Origin: an uncultured Paracoccaceae bacterium
GTDB lineage: Bacteria > Pseudomonadota > Alphaproteobacteria > Rhodobacterales > Rhodobacteraceae
Reading direction: 5' to 3'
Assembly (NCBI GenBank): GCA_937872465.1
Contig: CALMSR010000003.1
Span: 36,118-100,117, forward strand
Length of the DNA stretch: 64,000 nt
Below, piece by piece: positions 41,887-50,460 of this stretch (within the stretch, counting starts at the first letter, position 1; every line of letters begins with the position of its first letter). A program made the translations under genes and the position numbers. Under the pieces are notes generated by a model. The model saw only the letters and a program-made list of their open reading frames with translations, made no database searches and was not told where the DNA came from.

Positions 41887-42909
41887 TCACTCCCCGGCGG
41901 TGCCCGCCACGCCGCCGGAATGTTCCGCGCGCGGAACATTCCCTTCGATGCCGTTGCGCCATTCGTCGCGTCGCCGCCAGACGGTGTTCCAATACGCGGC
42001 CGCCTCCGCGGCGCCGGGATGCAGGGGCGCCAGCAGCTGCGCGCCCAGCATCCGGCTGAAGGGCCACATGCGCAGCAGGAAGCCGGCGGCGGGCTGCTGC
42101 CAGGCGGGCAGGTGGCGGCGGGCGAGCGTCATGCGCGCCTTGAGAATCAGGATCTGCTTGTCGGCCTGATGCTTGGAGGAGGCGCCGCCGTAGTGAATGA
42201 TTTCCGCCTCCGGGGTCAGTCGCGGGCGGGCGCCGCTGTTGCGGGCCCGGCGGCAGAAGTCGGTTTCCTCGCCATAGGTCCCGAAGACCGGGTCGAAGCC
42301 CCCGAGCGAATCCCAGAGCCGGCGCTCGACCAGCAGGAAGCAGCCCTGGATCACCCCGACCTCGCGCTCGCTGTCGCGCGCCCAGCTGCCGTAGAGCTCG
42401 GGATTGAAGACCGCGCTGCCCGCGAAGACGCGCGCGAGGCCCGAGGTGCGGCAGAAGAGGCTCCAGAGCGTCTGGTCGCCGAAGGCGCAGACCGGGTCGA
42501 GGCTGCGGTCGCCCTTGAGCGTGCGGCCGCCCCAAATGCCGGCCTGCGGCGTGCGGCCCGCGAAGGCTACGAGCCGGTCGATGGCGCCGTCGAGCACCAG
42601 GGTGTCGGGGTTCAGGAGCAGGAGGTAGCGGCCGCGCGCCTCGCGGGCCGCGTGGTTGTTGCCCTTGGCGAAGCCGTGGTTCTCGCGGCTGGCGATCAGC
42701 CGGACATCGGGAAATTCCGCAGCGATGGCCGCTGCCGAGCCGTCGGGGGAGGCGTTGTCGAGCACGATCAGCTCGTAAGGCACCCGCGTCTCGGCGATGA
42801 CGCTCGCGAGGCATTCGAGGGTCATGGCGCGGGTATTGTAGCTCACCACCAGGATCGAGACGAGCGGATCGGGGGCCGCGGCGGGGGCCTGCGCCATCGC
42901 GGCGGTCAT
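41887..42909 (-). CDS. Glycosyltransferase family 2 protein
   Basis: A 340-residue GT2. VSILVVSYN, VLDNASPDGS, RENHGFAKGNN and LLLLNPDTLV near the N-terminus; the second half has GCFLLVERR, GGFDPVFGTYGEETDFCRRA. This is the rhamnosyltransferase-like pattern of WbbL-type enzymes. The start at 42909 overlaps the sulfotransferase gene by 4 nt. The extreme C-terminus (NVPRAEHSG) is encoded by a parS-like palindrome (41919-41940), so the site lies inside the gene. Confidence 0.88.
   Translation of the reverse strand: MTAAMAQAPAAAPDPLVSILVVSYNTRAMTLECLASVIAETRVPYELIVLDNASPDGSAAAIAAEFPDVRLIASRENHGFAKGNNHAAREARGRYLLLLNPDTLVLDGAIDRLVAFAGRTPQAGIWGGRTLKGDRSLDPVCAFGDQTLWSLFCRTSGLARVFAGSAVFNPELYGSWARDSEREVGVIQGCFLLVERRLWDSLGGFDPVFGTYGEETDFCRRARNSGARPRLTPEAEIIHYGGASSKHQADKQILILKARMTLARRHLPAWQQPAAGFLLRMWPFSRMLGAQLLAPLHPGAAEAAAYWNTVWRRRDEWRNGIEGNVPRAEHSGGVAGTAGE
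41919..41940. promoter_or_regulatory. parS-like palindrome 5, in the 3' end of a GT2 gene
   Basis: The central 20 bp is ATGTTCCGCGCGCGGAACAT, identical to the parB-internal site and extended by one more matching base on each side. About 4.5 kb from parB. Confidence 0.7.
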
Positions 42910-43811
42910 CGTCCGCGCTCCGCCGGGGCGCCGCGGCGGGCGCGGTTGAGGGAGAAATGCGCCGAGAAATCGTGGTCGCGCATGTCGAGCGCCGGGGCGC
43001 GGGACGGGTCGGCGGCGCGCGCTTCCATGTAGCGGGCGAAGAGCGCGCGGTCGGCGGCGTAGATCGCCGCCAGCCTCTCGCACAGCGCCGGCGTCAGCAG
43101 GTCGTCGCGCGCGGGCAGCGAGCCGGTGGCCGTGAAGCGGCGGTGGAGCTCGCTTGCGGGGATCTTCCAGGCATCGGGGTCGGCCTGGCGCGCGAGATGC
43201 GCCATGGCATTGACCGGCCGGCGGAAATATTTCTCGGCCAGGGCGGGACCGAAGACCTGCACGGCGTCCTCGGCGAGGCGCTTGTCGAGCAGGACGTCGG
43301 AATAGCGGATCGGTGCGAGATGCGCGACCTGCGGCATGAAATGCACGTCGATGCGGGAGAAATCCTCCGCGCCGAGATAGCGCTCGACGAAATCGGCAAA
43401 GGAGAGCTCGGCGCGGCCGCGGCCGGTGACGCCGCGCACGCTCTCCTCGAGCACGGGGTAGGGCTCGTCGAGGCGCGAGACGACCTGCTGGAGATAGCCC
43501 GAGACGGCCCGCTCGTAGGGGTCGCGGATCACGAAGACCACATGCGCGCAGCCTGCGAGATCGCCGTAGCCGAGCCGGTGGCAGCGCTCCATGTAGAAGA
43601 CCGGGCGCTCGTCGGCGCGCTTGGCATGGGGGGAATGCTCGATGATCATGCGGCGGAAGGCCGAGCAGGCGTTCTTGCGGATGTAGCAATAGCCCACCGG
43701 TACCGCGAGCGGGACGGCGTAATGGCCGGAGAGCTCGTTGCGCAGCCCCTTGACCATGCTCCGGACGCGCGGACGGTAGCGGGTGGGGATGATGCTCAGC
43801 ATGGAAGTCAT
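42906..43811 (-). CDS. Sulfotransferase family 2-like protein
   Basis: A 301-residue protein with the pattern of sulfotransferase family 2: the 5'-phosphosulfate loop VGYCYIRKNACSAFRRM (about 35-51), and the 3'-phosphate motif HVVFVIRDPYERAVSGYLQ (about 89-107). It would use PAPS to sulfate a carbohydrate. The start at 43811 is chosen from AGGAG 13 nt upstream; an ATG at 43802 is the alternative. It overlaps the downstream GT2 by 4 nt, which supports glycan sulfation. Confidence 0.8.
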   Translation of the reverse strand: MTSMLSIIPTRYRPRVRSMVKGLRNELSGHYAVPLAVPVGYCYIRKNACSAFRRMIIEHSPHAKRADERPVFYMERCHRLGYGDLAGCAHVVFVIRDPYERAVSGYLQQVVSRLDEPYPVLEESVRGVTGRGRAELSFADFVERYLGAEDFSRIDVHFMPQVAHLAPIRYSDVLLDKRLAEDAVQVFGPALAEKYFRRPVNAMAHLARQADPDAWKIPASELHRRFTATGSLPARDDLLTPALCERLAAIYAADRALFARYMEARAADPSRAPALDMRDHDFSAHFSLNRARRGAPAERGR

Positions 43812-43867
43812 GTGGAAACCGATACTCCTGTCCCGGCCGCGGCCTCCGTCCGGCCGCCTCGGGGGTA

Positions 43868-45469
43868 CTATTCCGGGATGAAGCGGTCCAGCCGGTCGAC
43901 CGTGGCGGCGAGGAAGCGCTGCAGCCGCGCGTCCGCGGCCGCCACCCCGTCCTCGCCGATCGCGGTGATCACCCGCACCAGCCCGCCGTCGCTGCGCCCG
44001 GCGCGCATGCCGTCGGCGAGCATGGCGAACTTGGCGACGAACTCGCTGGCCGCCCGCCGGCCGCGGCCCTCGAACCAGTAATAGACCAACTGCTGTTCGG
44101 CGCCCTTCTGGATCACCGCGCGGTTCAGCTCGAAGCTGCCGAAGTGCGTGTCCGGCAGCGCGACCGTCACGGGATCGATCGAGAAGACCTCCCAGCCGGC
44201 GGAGGGCATGCATGCCTCGGGCGAATGGATCACCTCGCCCTCGGTCTGGGTGCGGTAGTAGGAGAGGAAGAAATCGACGCCGGCGGTCTCATCGGGATTG
44301 CTGTAGAAGGCGGCGAGGTAATCGTCGGCGCCGAGCGCGGCCTCGATGCGCGGCTCGAGCGCGGTGGTGATGCCCGACCAGCCGGCGATCTCGCGCGGGA
44401 AGAGGCCGAAAGGGTCGCGCTCGGGGGGGTGTCCGGCCCGGGCCGGGGCCAGGGTCCAGGCGGCGGAGAGCGTGGCCGTCATCAGCGCCGCGGCGATGAG
44501 CGCCGGCGAGGGCCGGATCGTGAAGACGCGGGCGAGCTGCGCGCCGAGGCCGGAGAAATCGAGCTCCAGCGCCTCGCCGAGCGGCCGGCGGTCGCCGGAG
44601 AGCCGCTGCATGATCCGGGCCATCAGGAAGAGGATGGCGATGCAGGCGAGAAAGATCACCCAGCCCTCGAAGACATGCAGGAAGCCCTCGGCCTGGGCGA
44701 TGCCGTAGCGGTCGACGAGGATGCCGATGACGCCGATGCGCAGCGAGTTCATCAGGACCGCCAGCGGGATCGCCGAGAGGAGCAGCACCAGCTTGTGCCA
44801 GACCGGGCCGCGGTAGAGCACCGCGAAGACATAGGTGAAGCTCATGATCGGGAAGAGGTAGCGCAGCCCCGAGCAGGCCTCGGCGACCTGCAGCTTGTAG
44901 ACGCCGAGGTCGATGATGTTGCCTTCCAGGAACACCGGGACGCCCGCGCCCTGCACCAGCCAGACGCCGATGCCCGAGGAGACGAGCTGCAGCGAGGCGT
45001 TGATCTTCCAGTAGAGGAACTGCGGCAGCGGCAGCATGAAGACGAGATGCAGCACCGAGGGCCAGAAGATCAGCCCGCGCTTCCAGCCGAAGGAGGTGAG
45101 CACCAGCCCGGCGATCCAGACGATCAGCGCGTAGAACACCACGTCGTCGATCGCCACCAGATTGCCGGCGAGCGCGATGGCGAGGCCGAGGCCGATCACC
45201 GCGACCCCCGGCCAGCGGTCGGTGACGGGGGCGGCTGCGGGTGGCACCGTCTTCATCTCGCGCAGGAACATGTAGAAGGACAGCACCGGGATCACCGGCC
45301 CGTGGCTGAACTCCGGCCGGCTCCAGGCATCGGCGAGCCCGGCGAGCCCGAAGCGGAAGAGCGGCAGCGTCGAGAGGATGGTCAGCGCGAACCAGAAGAG
45401 CCCGGCGGGATTGGCCACCGGCCCGGCGAGCAGGTCGACCCTTCCGTTCGATTCCACCGTAGCCGCCAT
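43868..45469 (-). CDS. xrtD: VPLPA-CTERM-type exosortase fused to an EpsI domain (XrtD-like)
   Basis: About 533 residues. N-terminal integral-membrane exosortase with 8 or so segments and the catalytic triad pattern: Cys199 in EACSGLRYLFPI, Arg244 in MNSLRIGVIG, His265 in GFLHVFEGW. From ~345 follows a periplasmic EpsI domain (RDPFGLFPREIAGWSG, FFLSYYRTQTEGEVIHSPEACMPSAGWEV). Exosortases cleave the C-terminal PEP/VPxxA signal of exported proteins in bacteria making exopolysaccharide. Three VPLPA-type proteins in this window (32078, 32835, 61029) are natural substrates. A GTG at 45484 would add 5 residues. Confidence 0.88.
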   Translation of the reverse strand: MAATVESNGRVDLLAGPVANPAGLFWFALTILSTLPLFRFGLAGLADAWSRPEFSHGPVIPVLSFYMFLREMKTVPPAAAPVTDRWPGVAVIGLGLAIALAGNLVAIDDVVFYALIVWIAGLVLTSFGWKRGLIFWPSVLHLVFMLPLPQFLYWKINASLQLVSSGIGVWLVQGAGVPVFLEGNIIDLGVYKLQVAEACSGLRYLFPIMSFTYVFAVLYRGPVWHKLVLLLSAIPLAVLMNSLRIGVIGILVDRYGIAQAEGFLHVFEGWVIFLACIAILFLMARIMQRLSGDRRPLGEALELDFSGLGAQLARVFTIRPSPALIAAALMTATLSAAWTLAPARAGHPPERDPFGLFPREIAGWSGITTALEPRIEAALGADDYLAAFYSNPDETAGVDFFLSYYRTQTEGEVIHSPEACMPSAGWEVFSIDPVTVALPDTHFGSFELNRAVIQKGAEQQLVYYWFEGRGRRAASEFVAKFAMLADGMRAGRSDGGLVRVITAIGEDGVAAADARLQRFLAATVDRLDRFIPE

Positions 45470-45597
45470 GGCCGTTACCCGCACCGCCTAAAATGAAACG
45501 GCCGCTCCACGCGGCCCCGAACCAGCCTAGCGCATCCGGGGCGCGAAAACGAGCCGGAACCCGCCACGAGAGTAAATGCCGCCGCGCGGGCCCCGCG

Positions 45598-46908
45598 TCA
45601 GAGCCCGGTGGAGAAGGTCCGGCCGATCCGGAAGAACACCCGGTTGCTGGTGGCGTTCGAGGGATCCTCGATCTCGCTGCGGAAGCGGTAGCCGAGATCC
45701 GCGGTCACCACCCGTGTCAGATCGTAGCTGTAGACGGCCGTCACCTGGGTATTGGTGGTGTCGGGCGCGTCGTCGACGTCGAGATTGGTCTCGTTGGCCA
45801 CCGCGAAGTCGAGGCCGAAGCGCGAGACGGTGTTGATGTCGCGCACCAGGCCGATGGAGGCGCCCGCGACGCGGACCTCGGTGAAGCCGTCGTCCTGGAC
45901 CGTGTAGCGGTTGAAGATGCGGCCGTTGATAGTGCCGCGCGCGAGCTGGTAGTTGCCGGTCACCGCGAAGCTGAAGCGGGTCTGCGGCGCCGCGGTGGTC
46001 AGCCGGCCGTTGCCGGCGAAGTTGTAGTCTTCCTGGCGATAGAAGAAGTCGCCGCGCAGCGTCGCGCCGGAATTGTCGTCGGTGGTCTGGCGCGTGCCGC
46101 CGATGGTCTCTTCCTTCTGGCGGTTGGCATAGCCGATGCCGCCGCGCAGCCGCACGTTCTCGTCGGGCTGGTAGACGACCCCGGCGTCGATCTCGGCCAC
46201 CTGGAGCTGGGTGTCCTGGGCATTGTCGGCGTCGTAGTAGAAATAGGAGCCCGCCACGATGCTGGAGAAGACCGGCGTGAAATTCAGCTCCCAGGTGCCC
46301 TCGATCGTGTTCGACCGGCGCGGCGTCAGGCTGGCGGCATTGTCGGAATAGTCGATCGCCGTGCCCACGTAGCGCAGCCCGTAGGTGCTGGGCGCGTCGG
46401 TGCCGTATTCGAAGGCGATGTCGGCGTCGAAGCGCAGCTCGCGGGTATCGGAGCGCGTGTTCTGCAGGTTGTCCGGAAGCGCGCCCTCGTCGGTGATGAA
46501 ATCGCCGATGTCCTCGGTGAAATCGGTCCGGCGCTGGCGGTAGCGCAGGCGCGCGTCGAAGGTGGAATTGGCCCATTCCTGGGCGAAGCCGAGCCGGGCG
46601 CCGGTGGGGGAGGCGAGGGTGAACTCGAACGGCTCCTCGGCCTCCCAGAGCGCGCGCAGGCCGGTGTTGAGCCCGAAATCCAGGGTCTGGGTGGCGGTGT
46701 CGCGCAGGAACCCGATGTCGAGGCGGGTGTCGGCGAGATAGCTGGTGCCGGGGGATTCGTCGTCGAGATTGTAGTTGGAATCCGCCGCGACGCTCTGGGA
46801 AATCGTCGCGGAGAGCGTCCTGACCTCCTCTCCGGCGTCCTGGGCGGAGGCGGCGTGAATCCCGGCGGCACCCGCCAGGGTCAGGGCGGCGAGGGAGGCG
46901 CGTCGCAT
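45598..46908 (-). CDS. Outer-membrane beta-barrel protein of exopolysaccharide locus
   Basis: A 436-residue exported protein with signal peptide (RRASLAALTLAGAAGIHAASA) and many amphipathic beta strands ending in an aromatic/hydrophobic C-terminus (NRVFFRIGRTFSTGL). It matches the BBP2_2-type outer-membrane barrel found in exosortase/EPS loci. Probable role: export channel or pore partner of the Wza-like protein encoded 9 nt upstream. It lies between that gene and the exosortase, all leftward, so likely one operon. Confidence 0.8.
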   Translation of the reverse strand: MRRASLAALTLAGAAGIHAASAQDAGEEVRTLSATISQSVAADSNYNLDDESPGTSYLADTRLDIGFLRDTATQTLDFGLNTGLRALWEAEEPFEFTLASPTGARLGFAQEWANSTFDARLRYRQRRTDFTEDIGDFITDEGALPDNLQNTRSDTRELRFDADIAFEYGTDAPSTYGLRYVGTAIDYSDNAASLTPRRSNTIEGTWELNFTPVFSSIVAGSYFYYDADNAQDTQLQVAEIDAGVVYQPDENVRLRGGIGYANRQKEETIGGTRQTTDDNSGATLRGDFFYRQEDYNFAGNGRLTTAAPQTRFSFAVTGNYQLARGTINGRIFNRYTVQDDGFTEVRVAGASIGLVRDINTVSRFGLDFAVANETNLDVDDAPDTTNTQVTAVYSYDLTRVVTADLGYRFRSEIEDPSNATSNRVFFRIGRTFSTGL

Positions 46909-46917
46909 CGCGGCGCC

Positions 46918-47505
46918 TTACTCGAACAGGCGGCGTTCGGGCACGATGATCACGTCGCCCTCGCGGAGCGTGATCATCGACTGGATGGCGCCGCCGCGTT
47001 CGACGGCCTTGAAGTTGAAGAGGAACATCCGCTCCTGTCCGGTCGCGGGATCGGTGCGGCGCAGCTGGATGCGCTTGGTGGCGGCGAAGCGGCCCGGGCC
47101 GCCGGCGAGCGCGATCGCCTGCAGGAGCGTGGTGCCGGGCTCGACCTCGACCGCGCCGGAATTGGGGACCTCGCCGAGCACGAAGATCGGGAAGGTCCCC
47201 GCGGTCTCATCGACCGAGACCACCGAGACGAAGACGCTGGGGCGCACCGCGAAATTCGAGGCCAGCCGGTCGGCGATGACCTTCTCGACGCTCTCGACCG
47301 ACTGCCCGGAGGCCCGGACCGTGCCGGCCAGCGGCACCGAGATCCGCCCGTCGGGCAGCACCAGCACCTGGCGGTTCAGGGTATCGTCCTCGAGCACGGT
47401 GATCGCGAGCTGGTCGCCGGGCTGGATGCGGTATCCTGCGCTCTGGGCGAGCGCGAAGGGCGCGGTCAGCAGCGCGACCAGCGCCGCGAGGAAAATCTGT
47501 CTCAT
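46918..47505 (-). CDS. Polysaccharide export protein, Wza/EpsE-like
   Basis: A 195-residue secreted protein: signal peptide (RQIFLAALVALLTAPFALAQ), then the polysaccharide-export domain (YRIQPGDQLAITVLEDDTLN ... VLPDGRISVPLAGTVRASG) and SLBB-like repeats (FVLGEVPNSGAVEVEPGTTLLQAIALAGG). There is no lipobox Cys, unlike Wza of E. coli; this shorter form is common in exosortase loci. It forms the periplasmic/outer-membrane export conduit. First gene of the leftward export operon, divergent from the BLUF gene. Confidence 0.9.
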   Translation of the reverse strand: MRQIFLAALVALLTAPFALAQSAGYRIQPGDQLAITVLEDDTLNRQVLVLPDGRISVPLAGTVRASGQSVESVEKVIADRLASNFAVRPSVFVSVVSVDETAGTFPIFVLGEVPNSGAVEVEPGTTLLQAIALAGGPGRFAATKRIQLRRTDPATGQERMFLFNFKAVERGGAIQSMITLREGDVIIVPERRLFE

Positions 47506-47622
47506 CGAACTGCCTCACATGGTCGTTTGGGCCCCTTAGACCATGCGCCGGACCGGCGGGGAAGCCAAAACCCCGTTCAGCGCCGGTGTCGGGCCATTTG
47601 CCGCCACAGACGTAGTCATTCT

Positions 47623-47648
47623 GCAACAGATGGGCCGCAACAGATGGG
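47623..47648. repeat. Two direct repeats in the Wza/BLUF divergent region
   Basis: GCAACAGATGGG at 47623-47634 and 47637-47648 (14-bp period) between the divergent export gene and BLUF gene. Could be a regulator site shared by both promoters; could also be chance. Confidence 0.35.
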
Positions 47649-47781
47649 TGGCGGCCGCGCCGGGGAGGGTGGGGCGCTGCGCCGGTTTACCGATACTTCA
47701 TCGCTCCGGGTCCAGATTGCGGCGAGGCGGACATTCTCGAGACGCAACACGGCGGCCGACCGCCGGAACGAGGCAGGGGCC

Positions 47782-48249
47782 ATGCTGGAACGGATCGTCT
47801 ATGTCAGCCGCGCGGCGCCCGGGACCGGACTCGACACGGTCTTCGGCATCATCCGCGCCGCGCATCTGCGCAACAGCCAGGCGGGGATCTCGGGCGGGCT
47901 GATTTTCCTCGACGGCTGGTTCGTCCAGGTGCTCGAGGGCAGCCCCGAGGCCGTCACCCGGCTCCATGCCCGCCTCCTGCGCGATCCCCGCCACGCCGGG
48001 CTGGACCTGCGGGCGCGCGAACGCGCGCTCTGCCGGCTGTTCCGCGGCCAGGCCATGGCGCTCAGGACCCGCGCCTGCCTCGATCTCGCCCTGCTCGACG
48101 CCTTCGGCTACACCCCCGGCTTTCCGGTCGCCCGCTTCCCCGCCGACGTGCTGCTGGAGTTCGTCGTCCGGGCCTGCCGACCGGTCCGCGGCCCGGCCCG
48201 GTCGGCGCGCCCCCGCGCGGATCCCGCGAACAGGACCGGGTCGGATTGA
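47782..48249 (+). CDS. BLUF-domain blue-light sensor
   Basis: A 155-residue protein whose first ~95 residues are a BLUF domain: RIVYVSRA with Tyr7, Asn31 (HLRNSQAGISGGLIF), Gln49 in WFVQVLEG, all flavin-interacting positions. At the semi-conserved Trp position (W-x-M) it has Gln90 with Met92. The C-terminus is a short Arg/Pro-rich tail with no output domain, so it must act through a partner. RBS AGGCAGGGG. It sits divergent from the Wza-like gene and ahead of the Alg14/Alg13-like pair, suggesting light input into exopolysaccharide production (inference). Confidence 0.85.
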   Translation: MLERIVYVSRAAPGTGLDTVFGIIRAAHLRNSQAGISGGLIFLDGWFVQVLEGSPEAVTRLHARLLRDPRHAGLDLRARERALCRLFRGQAMALRTRACLDLALLDAFGYTPGFPVARFPADVLLEFVVRACRPVRGPARSARPRADPANRTGSD

Positions 48250-48399
48250 CGGCCGCGCGCCGCGCCGGGCACTGGACAAGATCATGCCGGAACCCTAGAA
48301 AGCGCCGGGAACCGGGCGCCCCTGGTTCTCGGTTTTCCGTGCCCCATTTTCCCTCGTATTCGGGGTCGTGACGATGAGTTCCTGGTTTTCGGCCCGTCC

Positions 48400-48864
48400 A
48401 TGAGTCGCGAAAAACGACGCAAGATCATGGCGATCGCATCCGGCGGCGGGCATTGGGTGCAGATGTGCCGCATCAATCCGGCCTTCGAGGGCCTGGATGT
48501 CTTCTATGTCAGCGTCGATCCCTCCTCGGTGGCGGACGTGCCGGGGCGGACCTATTACACGATCCGCGACGTCAGCCGGCGCGACCGGCTGGGCTTTGCC
48601 GTGCTCGTCGCCCAGCTGAGCCGGATCCTCCTGCGCGAACGCCCCTCGGTGGTCATCACCACCGGCTCGGCGCCCAGCCTCGTCGCGCTGGGGATGGCCC
48701 GGCACCTGCTGCGCGCCCGCACGATCTGGATCGATTCCATCGCCAATGTCGAGCGGATGTCCTCCTCGGGCGCCCAGGCGCGCCGCGTGGCGGATGTGTG
48801 GCTGACGCAATGGGAGCATCTGAGCGGCCCCGACGGGCCGGAATACTGGGGCGCGGTGCTGTGA
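48400..48864 (+). CDS. Alg14-like membrane subunit of a split glycosyltransferase (PssD type)
   Basis: A 154-residue protein with the Alg14 motif ASGGGHWVQM (13-22), ITTGSAPSLVALGMAR and IDSIANVERMS. Alg14/PssD proteins are the acceptor-binding, membrane-associated half of a two-part GT28-type glycosyltransferase. Its stop overlaps the GTG of the next gene (GTGA), which encodes the catalytic half. Together they transfer one sugar to the lipid-linked EPS repeat. Confidence 0.87.
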   Translation: MSREKRRKIMAIASGGGHWVQMCRINPAFEGLDVFYVSVDPSSVADVPGRTYYTIRDVSRRDRLGFAVLVAQLSRILLRERPSVVITTGSAPSLVALGMARHLLRARTIWIDSIANVERMSSSGAQARRVADVWLTQWEHLSGPDGPEYWGAVL

Positions 48865-49346
48865 TCTTCGTGACCATCGGCTCGATGTTCCCCTTCGACC
48901 GGCTGATCCGGGCGATGGACGCCTGGGCGGCGGAGCGGGCGCCGGAGACGGAGCTGCTCGCCCAGATCGGGGCGGGCGCCTATGAGCCGCGCAACATGCC
49001 CTGGGTCCGGCGGCTCGACCAGGCGGATTTCGCCCGCACGGTGGCGCGCGCGGATCTGGTGGTGGCCCATGCGGGCATGGGCTCGGTGATCACCGCCGGG
49101 CGCTTCGGCAAGCCGATCGTGGTCCTGCCGCGGCGGCGGGAGCTGGGCGAGCTGACCACCGACCACCAGCTCGCCACGGCGGGCTGGCTGCGCGACCGGC
49201 CCGGCATCCATGTCGCGGACCGCGACGCCGATCTGGGGCCCGCGATCGCCGGGGCGCTGGCGCGGCGGGACGACGACCGGCCGCATCTCGCGCCGACCGC
49301 GCCGGAGACCTTCATCGCGCGCATCCGGCAGTGCATCCTGAGCTGA
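48861..49346 (+). CDS. Alg13-like catalytic subunit of a split glycosyltransferase (PssE type)
   Basis: 161 residues starting VIFVTIGSMFPFDRLIRAMD. It contains ADLVVAHAGMGSVITAGRFGKPIVVLPRR, the nucleotide-sugar-binding segment of the GT28/Alg13 fold, and DHQLATAGWLRDR. It works with the preceding PssD-like protein. GTG start overlapping the upstream stop. Length is normal for the family. Confidence 0.87.
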   Translation: MIFVTIGSMFPFDRLIRAMDAWAAERAPETELLAQIGAGAYEPRNMPWVRRLDQADFARTVARADLVVAHAGMGSVITAGRFGKPIVVLPRRRELGELTTDHQLATAGWLRDRPGIHVADRDADLGPAIAGALARRDDDRPHLAPTAPETFIARIRQCILS

Positions 49347-49365
49347 AGCGCGGAGGAGGGAACCC

Positions 49366-50460
49366 ATGGTCAAGATCGGCGTGGCGGGCCTGGGAAAGAT
49401 GGGCATCTCCCACTTTTCCATCGTCAATTCCCATCCGCAGACGCAGGTCGATGTCTGCGACAGCTCCAGGACGGTGCTCGACGTGCTCGGCCGCTACACC
49501 GGCGCGAGGGTCTGGCGCGACTATGACGCGATGCTCGAGGAGGCGGGGCACGATGCGGTGATCGTCGCCACGCCCTCGCGGCTGCACGGGCCCATGGTGC
49601 GCAAGGCGCTCGAGCGGGGCCTGCATGTCTTCTGCGAGAAGCCCTTCTGCCTCGACTGGCGCGAGGCCGAGGAACTCGCCGCGCTGGCCGCGGAAAAGGG
49701 CCTCGTCAACCAGGTGGGCTACCATTACCGCTACGTCGGCGCCTTCCGCGAGATGAAGCGGCTGGTCGAGGCCGGGGCCATCGGCACGGTCACCCATGTG
49801 CTCGCCGAGGCCTACGGGCCGGTGGTCCTCAAGCCCAAGGGCACGACCTGGCGCACCGACCGGGTGGAGGGCGGCGGCTGCCTCTACGATTACGCTGCGC
49901 ATCCCGTCAACCTGATCAACTGGTGCTTCGGCCTGCCGGCGCATGTCTCGGGCTCGGTGCTCGGCGCGATCTTCTCGGCCGATACCGACGACGAGGTCTA
50001 TTCCACCTTCGCCTATGACGGGGGGCCGAGCGTGCATCTCTCGGTGAACTGGAGCGACGAGAGCTATCGCAAGATGTCCACGAAGCTGACGCTGACCGGC
50101 ACCGGGGGGCGCATCACCGCCGACCGCCAGGAGATCCAGGCCTATCTGCGTGCGCCGGTGCCGGGGCTCGAGGGCTACGATGCCGGATGGAACGTGAAAT
50201 ACACCACCGAGCTGACGCCGGCGGTGCGCTTCTACCTGCGGGGCGAGGAATACAGCGCCCAGATCGACGATTTCGTCGATGCCGTGCGCGACGGCACCCC
50301 GCGCAGCCCCAACGGCTTCGCCGGCGCGGCCGAGACCGACCGGACGCTGGCGCGCATCGTCGACGACGCCGCCCGCGCGCCGGTCGCCGCGCCCGTCGCC
50401 GCGCCTTCGCCGCGCCGGGGCCAGCGGCGCGGCTGGTTCGGCCGGAGGGCGGCCCGATGA
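49366..50460 (+). CDS. Gfo/Idh/MocA family oxidoreductase
   Basis: A 364-residue NAD-dependent oxidoreductase: VGVAGLGKMGISHFSI-type Rossmann start (KIGVAGLGKMG, 3-13), FCEKPFCLD with EKP near 86-88, and YHYRYVGAFREMKRLVEAG. Probably works on a nucleotide sugar for the EPS repeat unit. Coupled to the next gene by a 4-nt overlap. The C-terminus is an Arg-rich tail (RRGQRRGWFGRRAAR). Confidence 0.87.
   Translation: MVKIGVAGLGKMGISHFSIVNSHPQTQVDVCDSSRTVLDVLGRYTGARVWRDYDAMLEEAGHDAVIVATPSRLHGPMVRKALERGLHVFCEKPFCLDWREAEELAALAAEKGLVNQVGYHYRYVGAFREMKRLVEAGAIGTVTHVLAEAYGPVVLKPKGTTWRTDRVEGGGCLYDYAAHPVNLINWCFGLPAHVSGSVLGAIFSADTDDEVYSTFAYDGGPSVHLSVNWSDESYRKMSTKLTLTGTGGRITADRQEIQAYLRAPVPGLEGYDAGWNVKYTTELTPAVRFYLRGEEYSAQIDDFVDAVRDGTPRSPNGFAGAAETDRTLARIVDDAARAPVAAPVAAPSPRRGQRRGWFGRRAAR

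Noticed and set aside
45493..47700. Long + strand frame extending upstream of the BLUF gene
   Set aside because: It is antisense to the barrel and Wza-like genes. The true start at 47782 has a good RBS and begins the BLUF domain exactly.
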